Source: Methylomonas koyamae | GTDB taxonomy: Bacteria > Pseudomonadota > Gammaproteobacteria > Methylococcales > Methylomonadaceae | NCBI RefSeq assembly: GCF_006483455.1 | Contig: NZ_PPPU01000016.1 | Span: 62,001-126,000, forward strand | Direction: 5' to 3' | Length of the DNA stretch: 64,000 nt | Shown: positions 42,631-52,300 of the stretch, in pieces | Numbering within the stretch: the first letter of the stretch is position 1 | Layout: each line of letters begins with the position of its first letter | Made by a program: the position numbers and the translations under genes | Notes under the pieces: generated by a model | Seen by the model: the letters and a program-made list of their open reading frames with translations, nothing else | Database searches by the model: none | Told to the model about the DNA's origin: nothing

Positions 42631-45600
42631 TTATTCGATGGTTTGGAACAAGGTAGCGAAGTCTTCTTCGGACAAACCGGCGTCGCCGAAGTCGGCGGCG
42701 GTAAATCCCCGGCCCTGGGCCTGTTCGGCTGCTGCCAAGTAGGCCATCACGGTGTTTTCCAACGCCGTGCTTAGTCGCGGCAATTGCTCTACCTGTTCGG
42801 CATCCACAGCCAACCGCAACAGCAATCCGTCGACTGCCAGACAGGCGCTGACGGCAAAGGCCTCGCCGGCGGCCAGCACGGCCTCCGGTTCGAACCGGCC
42901 GCAATCGCATTGGCCCAACCAGGTGAAACGCACCACCGGCAACGGCAACCCGGAAGCGGCCAATTCGAAACCGAAACCGGCGCTGGGCGCCTGCTTGCGG
43001 GCAGCTTTGGCCAGGGTGGTCGCCGTCAATGCATCGCTGTCCGTTTCCAGACAGAGCGGATAGCTGTAGCGCAATACAGCACCGGATTCGGCAACGATAT
43101 GGGTTTGCGCGTAGCGGACCGCGACCGGCTCCAGCGCAAAACATTCGCCGATGCTGGCCGCGAATGCCGCCAGCAGCAGATCCTCGGCATCCAAATTCAA
43201 CGCGGCGCGCAGCCGTTCCAGGCCCTGGAGTTGGTCGGCCTCGATCCGGATTTCGGCCGCGGCGGCGCAAGCGCCGGTCGCTGCCAGCGCTACGGATTGG
43301 TCCGGCACCGCGGCATAGCCGGCGCTCTCGGCCTGAGCATCGCGCTCGCCGGCGGCGGCAGCCAAATCGGCGGCGGCGGCCGGACGCCAGGGCGCGAGCG
43401 GCGCCGCAGCGGCGCTACCCGACAAGCGGGCCAGCACGGCGGCACCGATTTGGCTCAGCCCGGCCGCATCCAGACCCAATGCCGGCCGGGCTTGTAACGC
43501 CAACGCACGACCATCGGCCACCACCCGAAATGCGCCGTCGTCGCCGGTTTCGTCCGCCGCGTCCGCCGCCAGAATTGCAACGGTTTCCGCCTGCGCCCAG
43601 CTCGGAGCATCGCCGTTAGTCTCGATCCGGGCCAGCAGCAGCGGGTAGTCCGCCGCCACCGCCGCCAGCGCCGCGGCCAGATCGTCGGTAGTGGCCGCGG
43701 CAGGCAGTTCCAGGTGCAGGCTGTCCCAGCCCCGGCCGGCCGCCAGCAATTCGCGCTGACCGAAAGTCAGCCAGGCCGGTTCGGCCGCCGCCGGCGCCGA
43801 AGCGCCGATCGCGGCCGCCAACGCGGCGACAGTCTGGTGTTCGAACAACTGGTTGGGTTTCACGGTCAGGCCGAAGCGCTTGGCTTGCGACACGACTTGT
43901 ATCCCCATCACCGAGTCCACCCCCATGTCGAAGAAATTGTCGTGGATGCCGACCGGTTCGATACCCAACACACCTTCCATAATGCCGACCAGGATTTCTT
44001 CGGTGGGATTGGTCGGCGGCGCGGCATCGGCGTCCTCGCGCTGCAGTTTCGGCTTGGCAGCCGTTGTTCCGGCTTCCTCCGCGGCGCGTTGCGCCTGCAT
44101 TCGTTCCAGCAAGGCATCCAGCGGCTGCGGGCTGATCACCCATTGCGGCGAGGCGGCAGAGGCCAACGCCCGTTGGAAGATCTCCAGGCCTTCGGCGGTG
44201 GACAAGCTATCGTCCTCGCCGTGACTGTCGGCGGCGGTGGCCGGCGGCAAGGCAAAGGCGCCGGCCGGCACTTTCTTCAACGTAAACTCGTCGATTTGAG
44301 CCAGACGCTGCCCGGCCATGTCGTACAAGGCAATGTCGAAACTGAGCGATTCGCGGTCGCCGCTCAGGCCGCGGAAACAAACGTGGCTGAGAAATTCGGC
44401 CGGCAGCGGCGCGGCGATCGTCAGCCGGCCGTAACCGAACGGCAGGTATTCGCCGTCGATATCCAAATCCAGCCGCCGCAACAGATGGCCGGTGATCGGA
44501 CCGCTGGCCATGTCCAACAGGCTGGGATGCAGCATGAACTGCGGCAGATCGTCGGCAAAAGCGGCCGGCAACTGCAAGCGGCCCAACAGATGGTCGCCGC
44601 CGCAGCGAATCTGGCTTAGCACTTGCCAGCGCGGCCCCAGGCTGAGGAAGCCGGAATCGTCCTGCACCGCCTGCGGCCGGCCGTCGCTGAAATCCAGCAC
44701 CTCGCCGCTGCAGCTTGCCGCCAATGCCTGCGGGTCGATCCGGGCCACCGCCAGCTCGGCGGCGTAAATATCGCCGGCCAGCAGCGGCGCCTTGACCCCG
44801 GCTTCGCGGGTGTAGACCTCGAAGCCATAGCCGCCGCCCGGCAACGCGTTAAAGTCGCAATGCACTTCGGCCATGTCCAGAGCCGGCACCATCAACGGCC
44901 GGAAGAAATATAAATTATCGATCGCGACCTGTTCGGCGCCGCGGTAATCCTGGAACGCCGCCCGCACCATTTCCACCAGGCCGGTACCGGGCATCGTCGC
45001 CACGCCTTCGATCCGGTGCTCGAGCAGCGCCCAATGGTCCGGTTCGCGCAGCCAGGCCGCGTAGCTGGCGTGTTGCGCCGATTTTTCCCGGCACGAGTGC
45101 AGATAAGGATGAGCCAGGGTCTTGCCGGCCGGCAGCGGCGGCAGTTCGCGCCGGGCGTACAAGCCGGCATCGACCGCCATGCCGGTCTCGCGCCAGCCGC
45201 CGAAGTTCAACGACACCACCTTGCTGGCGCCGAAACCGGCGCGGGCATAGGCGTCCAGCACGTTGTTGGCGGCGGAATAATCGACTTGGCCGATACCGCC
45301 GATCACGGCAAACAAGGACGAAAACAGCACGATGAAGCCCGGCTCGGTATCGGCGGCGCGGAACGCCTGCTGCAAGGCCAGAATGCCGCGCACTTTGGGC
45401 CGCAATACGGCTTCGGCCGCATCGCGGGTTTTCAGTTGGATCAGGCCGCCGCCGGCCACCCCGGCCGAATGCACCACCCCGGCGATCCGGCCGTATTTGT
45501 CCAGCAACGCCGCAACCAGTTCGGTCATACGCTCGGCGTCGACCACGTCGCCTTGGCAGATTTCCACTTCGGCGCCGCGGGCTTCGATCGCCGCCAGTTT

Positions 45601-48600
45601 GCGGATGCGATCGGTGGTCCGGTCCTGCGCCTCGTGTTCGGCCAGCCAACGCGGCCATTCGGCTTTCGGCGGCAAGGCCGAGCGGCCGAGCAGGACGATG
45701 TGCTTGGCACCGCGGGCGGCCATGTAGTCGGCCACGGCCAGACCCAGCCCGCCCAGGCCGCCGGTCACCAGATAGGCGCCGTCGGCGGTGAAAACCAGCG
45801 GCGCCGGGTCGATCCGGGTCGGTTCGTAGTGCGCCGCCCAACGGTAACCGTGGCGGCAGGCGGCGAAATGGTCGGCCGGCGCCAGCAGCGGTTTGGTTTC
45901 GCCGCGCAGCCGCGCCAGTTCCCCCACAGCGCGGTCGGCGCTGACGGCGATGGCAGCGGCGCCGACCAGATCGTCCGGGCTGAAATCCAGATTGCGGCTC
46001 AGGAATTTGCGGTATTCGTGGCCCAGGCACAGATGCACGCCAAGCAACGCCGCCTTCAGCGGGTTGACCGGCTCGGCCGGCAACACGTCGTGGATTTCGC
46101 TGGACAGCGTCAGCAACGGCAGGCGGCGGTCGCCGGCCTCGGCCGAAAACTGCTGTGCCAGAAACACCAGACTGTGAAAGCTGCGCTCCAGCCAATAGTC
46201 CTCGCTGTCGAGTCCGGCCGCGGAGCGCGGCGTGGCGCACAGCGCATGCACGATTGCGGTAGGTTGAGCCTCGGCGAACACCGTCGCCAGCCGTTCGAAG
46301 TCGGCCGCTTCGCCGATATTCAAGCTGTACCCGCTTTCGCCGTCGTCGGCAAAGCCGGCGCCCGGTGCGACAATCACCGCGCTGCCGCCGGCCGCCTCGA
46401 TCCGCTCGGCCAGGGCCCGGCTCAGCCCGTTACGCTCGGCGACGATCAACACCCGCTCGCCGGACCAATCGCCGATGTCCGGCAGTCGGCCGGGCTGGCG
46501 TTTCCAGGACGGCGCGTAAAACCATTGCGCCGGATCGGCCAGACGTTGCGCCGGGTTTTCCGTGCCGGCGGCGCCGGCTTGCGGCGGTTCCAACCAGTGG
46601 CGCTCGCGGGCGAACGGATAGGTCGGCAGCGAAATCCGCCGTCCCTGGTTATCGCTATCGACCCGTTCCCAATCCAGCTCCAGCCCGGCCGCCCACAAAT
46701 CGCCCAGCGCCTGGCGCAATACCAGCGCGTCGGGCTTGGTTTCCTTGGGGTGGCGCACGGTTTGCACCACGGCCGCCGCCGCTTTGGCGGCATTGATCGC
46801 GTGTCTGGCGAAGGTGCTCAACACGTTGCCGGGGCCGATTTCAATGAAATAACTGCCGCCGCCGGCCAACAAAGTCGCCATACCCTGGCGAAAACGGACG
46901 CAGCCTAGCAAATGCCGGGCCCAGTAGTCCGGATCGCAGGCGTCGGCGGCGGCCATCCAGTCGCCGGTCAGGTTGGAGACGTAGGGCCGGCTCGGCGCTT
47001 TGGGCGCCGCCAGCCGCACCGCAGCGGTAAAATCGGCGATCATCGGCTGCATCATCGCCGAGTGAAAGGCGTGCGACGTGAGCAACGGCCGGCAGGCGGC
47101 GCCGGCCGCTTCCAACCGCTCGCGTACCGCCGCAATGGCGGCGTGCGGCCCGGACAACACGCAGGCATTGGGACTGTTGACCGCGGCCAGACTGACCTCG
47201 CCGCCGACATAAGCCGCTGCCGCCGTTTCGTCCAGCGACACCGACAGCATGGCCCCGGACGGCATGGCCTGCATCAGCGCGCCGCGCAAAGCCACCAGCC
47301 GCAAGGCAGCATCCAGCTCGAACACCTCGGCCAGGCAGGCTGCGACGTATTCGCCCAGACTGTGGCCGATCATCGCGTCCGGCTCGATGCCGAGCGCCTG
47401 CATCTGTTTCGCCAGCGCATACTCGAAGGCGAACAGCATCGGCTGCGCCAAGCGGGTCTGCCCCAGTTGTTCAGTCAGCGCCGCATCGGTCGGATCGGCG
47501 GCCAGCACGAAATCGCGCAAATCCAGCCCCAAATGGCTGCGCAGCTGGTCGCAGCAGTCGTCGAACACCTGGCGGAACACCGGCAGATTTTGGTAAAGCC
47601 CGCGCCCCATGGTCAGATACTGGCTGCCTTGGCCGGTGAACAGGAATACTTTCTTGGCGTCGGCCGGCAGCGCCTTGGTTTTGGCGGGATTGTCGCGAAT
47701 CGCGGCCAACCCCTGCTGCAAGGCTTCCAAACTATCGGCAGCGACGGCGGCGCGTACCGGAAAGGCTTTGCGGCCCTCTTGCAAGGTAAAAGCCACGTCG
47801 TCCAAATCGACGCCGGGTTGGCGGCGCAAGAAATCGTCCAGATTTGCCGCGGCCCGGCTCAAGGCCTTGGAAGATTTGGCAGACAACACGAAGCTGCGCA
47901 ATTTTGCGCCGGAACGGGTGACTGGCTGCGGCGGCGCTTCTTCCATGATGGCATGAGCGTTGGTGCCGCCGATGCCGAACGAGCTGACCGCGGCGTAACG
48001 GGTACCGGCGCAATCCCAGTCGCGCAGGGTGTCGTTGACGAAGAACGGGCTGTTGGCAAAATCGATGCGCGGATTCGGCGTGCCGAAATGCAGGCTGGGC
48101 GGCAGCGTGCGGTGCCACAAGGCCAGGGCGGTCTTGATTACCGAGGCGACGCCGGCCACCGGCGCCAGATGGCCGACATTGGTTTTCAGCGAGCCCAGCG
48201 CGCAATAGCCGGTGCGTTCGGTATGCTTGCGCCAGGCCCGCGCCAACGCGGTGATCTCGATCGGATCGCCCAGCGGCGTCGAGGTGCCGTGGGCTTCGAC
48301 ATAGCTGATCTGGTCCGGATCGACCCCGGCATCGGCCAAGGCCCGCTCGATCACATGCATCTGGCCGTCGATACCCGGCGCGGTGTAACCGGCCTTGAAG
48401 GCTCCGTCGTTAGTCACCGCGGTACCGCGGATCACCGCGTAAACCCGGTCGTGGTCGGCCAACGCGTCTTCGAGGCGTTTCAACACGACGATGCCGACGC
48501 CGCCTTCGCTGAACACAGTGCCCTCGGCCTTGGCGTCGAAGGTGCGCAACAAGCCGTCCGGCGACGCCATGCTGCCTTCCTGGTATTGGTAGCCCAGGCC

Positions 48601-49272
48601 GCCGGGCACGGTCGCCAGGGCGCCGCCGGCCAGCGCCGAGTCGCATTCGCCGGCACGCAAAGCCCGGCAGGCCAGGTGGATCGCGACCAGGGAGGTCGAG
48701 CACGCGGTTTGCACCGTGATCGACGGCCCGGTCAGGTTCAGTTTGTATGCGGTGCGGTTGGTGATGTAATCCGGTTCGTTGCCGATGCCGGCGATCAAGT
48801 CCTTGGACGACGCGAACATGATGTCGCGGTTCGGGAAAATGTTATTGAAGAAATAGCGCGACAAGGCGGTGCCGGCATAGACGCCGACCGTGCCGGGGCA
48901 GTCGTCCGGGATGTAACCGGCGTCTTCCAGCGCCGCCCAGGCGCACTCCAGGAACAAGCGCTGCTGCGGATCGAGCAGCTCGGCTTCGGCCGGGGTATAG
49001 CCGAAAAAACCGGCGTCGAATTTATCGACGTCGTCCAGGTAATAACCGGCGGCCACCCAGGAGCCGCCGGCCACTTGCTTGCGCACGTAGGGAATCGAGG
49101 CGGCGTCGTGCGCGGCAATCCCCTGCTGCACTTCTTCCTGAGTGTAATGCCGCAACGCGTCGCGGCCGGCAACCAGATTGTCCCAGAATTCGCTGACCGA
49201 ATTCGCTCCCGGAAAACGGCCGGCAAGGCCGATGATGGCAATGGCGCCCGAGTTGGCTTGATTTGCTTGCAT
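42631..49272 (-). CDS. Type I PKS, KS-AT-KR-DH-ACP plus dead epimerization-like domain
   Basis: This has 2213 residues. KS (10-430) has TACSTS with Cys near 190, then EAHGTST and KTNVGHL. AT (540-845) has GHSLG near 635 and HAFH near 735, the malonyl pattern. KR follows with GGLGGLG near 1170, LFSSL and D-Y-S-A-A-N. DH comes after it (about 1414-1665), with H-R-I-E-G-V-A-T-M-P and HPSLLD. ACP has GVDSVMG near 1787. The last 380 residues resemble an epimerization domain (PSAGFGF, FTWLGQCD, FTAADF) but lack its HHxxxDG. The module should add one C2 unit and reduce it to the enoyl stage. KR-before-DH order is unusual. Confidence 0.93.
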   Translation of the reverse strand: MQANQANSGAIAIIGLAGRFPGANSVSEFWDNLVAGRDALRHYTQEEVQQGIAAHDAASIPYVRKQVAGGSWVAAGYYLDDVDKFDAGFFGYTPAEAELLDPQQRLFLECAWAALEDAGYIPDDCPGTVGVYAGTALSRYFFNNIFPNRDIMFASSKDLIAGIGNEPDYITNRTAYKLNLTGPSITVQTACSTSLVAIHLACRALRAGECDSALAGGALATVPGGLGYQYQEGSMASPDGLLRTFDAKAEGTVFSEGGVGIVVLKRLEDALADHDRVYAVIRGTAVTNDGAFKAGYTAPGIDGQMHVIERALADAGVDPDQISYVEAHGTSTPLGDPIEITALARAWRKHTERTGYCALGSLKTNVGHLAPVAGVASVIKTALALWHRTLPPSLHFGTPNPRIDFANSPFFVNDTLRDWDCAGTRYAAVSSFGIGGTNAHAIMEEAPPQPVTRSGAKLRSFVLSAKSSKALSRAAANLDDFLRRQPGVDLDDVAFTLQEGRKAFPVRAAVAADSLEALQQGLAAIRDNPAKTKALPADAKKVFLFTGQGSQYLTMGRGLYQNLPVFRQVFDDCCDQLRSHLGLDLRDFVLAADPTDAALTEQLGQTRLAQPMLFAFEYALAKQMQALGIEPDAMIGHSLGEYVAACLAEVFELDAALRLVALRGALMQAMPSGAMLSVSLDETAAAAYVGGEVSLAAVNSPNACVLSGPHAAIAAVRERLEAAGAACRPLLTSHAFHSAMMQPMIADFTAAVRLAAPKAPSRPYVSNLTGDWMAAADACDPDYWARHLLGCVRFRQGMATLLAGGGSYFIEIGPGNVLSTFARHAINAAKAAAAVVQTVRHPKETKPDALVLRQALGDLWAAGLELDWERVDSDNQGRRISLPTYPFARERHWLEPPQAGAAGTENPAQRLADPAQWFYAPSWKRQPGRLPDIGDWSGERVLIVAERNGLSRALAERIEAAGGSAVIVAPGAGFADDGESGYSLNIGEAADFERLATVFAEAQPTAIVHALCATPRSAAGLDSEDYWLERSFHSLVFLAQQFSAEAGDRRLPLLTLSSEIHDVLPAEPVNPLKAALLGVHLCLGHEYRKFLSRNLDFSPDDLVGAAAIAVSADRAVGELARLRGETKPLLAPADHFAACRHGYRWAAHYEPTRIDPAPLVFTADGAYLVTGGLGGLGLAVADYMAARGAKHIVLLGRSALPPKAEWPRWLAEHEAQDRTTDRIRKLAAIEARGAEVEICQGDVVDAERMTELVAALLDKYGRIAGVVHSAGVAGGGLIQLKTRDAAEAVLRPKVRGILALQQAFRAADTEPGFIVLFSSLFAVIGGIGQVDYSAANNVLDAYARAGFGASKVVSLNFGGWRETGMAVDAGLYARRELPPLPAGKTLAHPYLHSCREKSAQHASYAAWLREPDHWALLEHRIEGVATMPGTGLVEMVRAAFQDYRGAEQVAIDNLYFFRPLMVPALDMAEVHCDFNALPGGGYGFEVYTREAGVKAPLLAGDIYAAELAVARIDPQALAASCSGEVLDFSDGRPQAVQDDSGFLSLGPRWQVLSQIRCGGDHLLGRLQLPAAFADDLPQFMLHPSLLDMASGPITGHLLRRLDLDIDGEYLPFGYGRLTIAAPLPAEFLSHVCFRGLSGDRESLSFDIALYDMAGQRLAQIDEFTLKKVPAGAFALPPATAADSHGEDDSLSTAEGLEIFQRALASAASPQWVISPQPLDALLERMQAQRAAEEAGTTAAKPKLQREDADAAPPTNPTEEILVGIMEGVLGIEPVGIHDNFFDMGVDSVMGIQVVSQAKRFGLTVKPNQLFEHQTVAALAAAIGASAPAAAEPAWLTFGQRELLAAGRGWDSLHLELPAAATTDDLAAALAAVAADYPLLLARIETNGDAPSWAQAETVAILAADAADETGDDGAFRVVADGRALALQARPALGLDAAGLSQIGAAVLARLSGSAAAAPLAPWRPAAAADLAAAAGERDAQAESAGYAAVPDQSVALAATGACAAAAEIRIEADQLQGLERLRAALNLDAEDLLLAAFAASIGECFALEPVAVRYAQTHIVAESGAVLRYSYPLCLETDSDALTATTLAKAARKQAPSAGFGFELAASGLPLPVVRFTWLGQCDCGRFEPEAVLAAGEAFAVSACLAVDGLLLRLAVDAEQVEQLPRLSTALENTVMAYLAAAEQAQGRGFTAADFGDAGLSEEDFATLFQTIE

Positions 49273-49322
49273 GTGCTTTGCTTCCGTTGTCTATGTTTCG
49301 ATGAAATTGGCGGCAGGCGGGC

Positions 49323-52300
49323 TTATTCCGCGCCGCTGCGGCGGCGCGGCGCCCGGCCGGAGCGTTCCCGTTTCGCGCCGTCTGCGGCGGCGGACGGTGC
49401 CGCGGCGCGCGGTTTCGGTTGCAGGTAGTCGACCAGCGCGGCGATGGTCGGGTAGACGAAAAACATGTCCAGCAACGGCACGTCCTTGCTCAACAAGGGC
49501 CGCAGCCGGGTATGGATCTTGATCATGTCCACCGAGGTACCGCCCAGGTCGAAGAAGTTGTCGCCGGGGCCGACGCTGTCCACGCCGAGCACTTCGCGCC
49601 AGACGGCGCAGATTTGCCGGGCCAGATCGGAATCGGCCACCGCCACCGCGGCGACGGCCTCGACTTCCTTGCGCGGTTGCGGCAGGGCTTTGCGGTCGAG
49701 TTTGCCGTTGGCGGACAGTGGCAATTCGTCGAGGCGGATAAACAGCGACGGCACCATGTAGTCGGGCAGTTTCTGGCTCAGGTAGTCGCGCAAGCGGCTT
49801 TCGAAACCGGCGTCGGAATGCTGGAACCGGGCTTGCGTCAGTTGCAGTTCGCGCAGTTCCGCGTCGCCGAGTTCGACGCCGCCGACCAGCGCGTGCAGAT
49901 AGGCCGAACGCTGTTCCAGCTCGAACAGCGGCCGGGCCCGTTCGAAATCGAAACCGCCCAGCTGGCAGGTGGCCAGACCGAAGCGATGCGCGTCCTGCTC
50001 CAGAATTTGGGTGATCAGGCCGCTCTCGATCCGGCACAGGTGCATGGAATCCTGGCCGTACAGCGGTTCGATGGCCTCCAGATTGGCGACCAGGAACAGG
50101 TGGAAGGCGGCGCTGTCGACCATCGCCGCGTTCCAACTGCCGTAATACGCGGCGTCGATCCGGCCGTTACCGGGCAAATGCACCAGACGGTGCTGGTCCG
50201 GATCGTAGTAATACATGCCGCCGGCCAGGCCGGCGATCCGGCCCGGTACCGCATAGAGATAGAGTTGCACCGGATACAGCGAACCCGCCGAACCGTAGCG
50301 GTATTTCGGGGTGGCCGCAGTCGGATCGCGGCGCAACCGGCTCAACAGCCGGCCCAGACTGCCGAGATCGACGGCGGTGTCGGGAAACAGCCGCTGCGAG
50401 CGGCGGCGATAGCCGGCGTCGCTCGCCTCTGGCTCCGTTGCCAGCGCCACCGCCTCTGCCGCGGCGTCGAAGCGGCGCAGGCCGGGTTGCGACAGGCGGA
50501 AGCGGATTTTGTCGTTGTCTTCCGTTTTGGCCGCGGCCGGCGCCTCCGGATCGCGCACGTAGTAGGCAATCAACTGCCGGGCCCGGCCGCTGTCGCCGGT
50601 GACGGCGCATACCGCCGCCTTGACGCCGGCAAAGCGCGCCATATTGATTTCCACTTCGCCCAATTCGACCCGAAAGCCGTTGATCTTGACCTGGAAATCC
50701 TTACGGCCGAGAAACTCGATGTTGCCGCAGGGCAGCAAACGGCCGAGGTCGCCGGTCCGGTACAGTTTTTCGCCGCTGCGGGGATGAGTGACGAATTGGG
50801 CCGCGCTGCGCTCGGCGTCGCGCCAATAGCCCAACGCCACGCCGATGCCGCCGATGTACAGCTCGCCCGGCACCCAGACCGGACAGGCTTGCATCTGCTC
50901 GTCCAGCACGTGAAAGCTTTGGTTGAGCATGGCCTTGCCGTAGGGAATGCTGCGCCAGTCCGGGCTGAGCTCGCCGATCGGATAGATGATGGACCAGATC
51001 GAGGCTTCGGTAGCGCCGCCCAGGCTGAACTGTCGCGCGTTGGGGCAACTGCGCCGAATCGCCTCCGGCAGCGGCAGCGGAATCCAGTCGCCGCTCATCA
51101 TCACCAGCCGCAGGCTGGAATTCGGCCGCCGCGCCACCTCGTCCAGGTAGGTGGTGTAAATGTCCATCAGTGCCGGAACGGTGTTCCAGAGCGAGACGCC
51201 GTGGCGCTGCACCATCTCGTCCCAATGGCCGGGGTCGCGCTGGCGGTCGGCATCCGGCAACACCAGCGTGCCGCCGGCGCCGAGCACGCCGAAAATGTCG
51301 TAAACGGACAGGTCGAAATTCAGCGCCGACAAGCCCAATACCCGGTCGTCCGGACCGACTTCAAAGCGCTGGTTGATATCGACGCAGGTATTCAACGCAC
51401 CGCGGTGGTCGATCATGACCCCTTTCGGGGTGCCGGTGGAACCGGAGGTGTAGATCACGTAAGCCAGATCGGTCGGCTGCCGCATCACCGGCAGCGCTTT
51501 AACCGGTTGAGCCGACGCCGCCAATTCGGCGACCGTCAGCACTTCGATACCCGCCGGCAGCCGCAGCCCGGCAGCGGCATCTGCCGCCACCACCCGCTGC
51601 AAGCCGGATAATTCGATAATCTGGGCGATCCGGTCCGGGCCGTAACCGGGTTCGATCGGCAGATAGGCGCCGCCGGCCTCGAGAATGCCCAAGGCGGCCA
51701 CCACCTGCCAGCGGCCTTTCGGCAACAGGATGCCGACCAGCTCGCCGCTACCGGCACCGCTCTGCCACAAGCGCTGCGCCAAGCGATTGGCCAGCCGGTA
51801 CAACTCGCCGTAACTGAATTCGGCCTCGGCGTCGATCACGGCAATCCGCTCCGGATTGGCGCGGGCCTGGCGTACGAAAGGTTCGTGCAGCAATCCGGCC
51901 GGCACCGGCGCCGCGGTGGCGTTGGCTGCTGCGATCAGTTGCCGCTGCTCCCGCGGCAGCAGGTCGAGTTCCGGCCGTTGCCAGAGCATGTCGTCCTGAG
52001 CCAGGCCGCCGACCAGTTGCCGGTAGGCGTCGAACATCGCTTCCAGGAAGCCGTCCGGAAACAGGCCGCTCACCGAGTCCCAATCGTATTCCAGTTTGCC
52101 GGCGTCTTCGGTGACCTGATGGTCCAGCCAGACCTGCGGCGTCTGCGTGATCGTGTAATGCACGTCGCCCAGCCAGGACATCGCCGCCGGCGTATCGTCC
52201 GCCGGGTTCGGTTTGATCGCGCTGGTAAACACCACCGGAAACAACGAGGCATTGGAGTCACGGCGCTGCTCGGTCAATTCCCGCAGCACTTGCACGCCGC

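Noticed and set aside
45016-49428. Long open frames on the plus strand opposite the PKS gene (630 and 838 codons)
   Set aside because: They are antisense to a clear PKS, have low-complexity Gly/Arg/Gln-rich translations, and arise from GC-rich codon bias.
49419-51611. 730-codon plus-strand frame opposite the thiazole module
   Set aside because: The antisense product shows no domain and the minus strand encodes a complete Cy-A(Ox)-T module.
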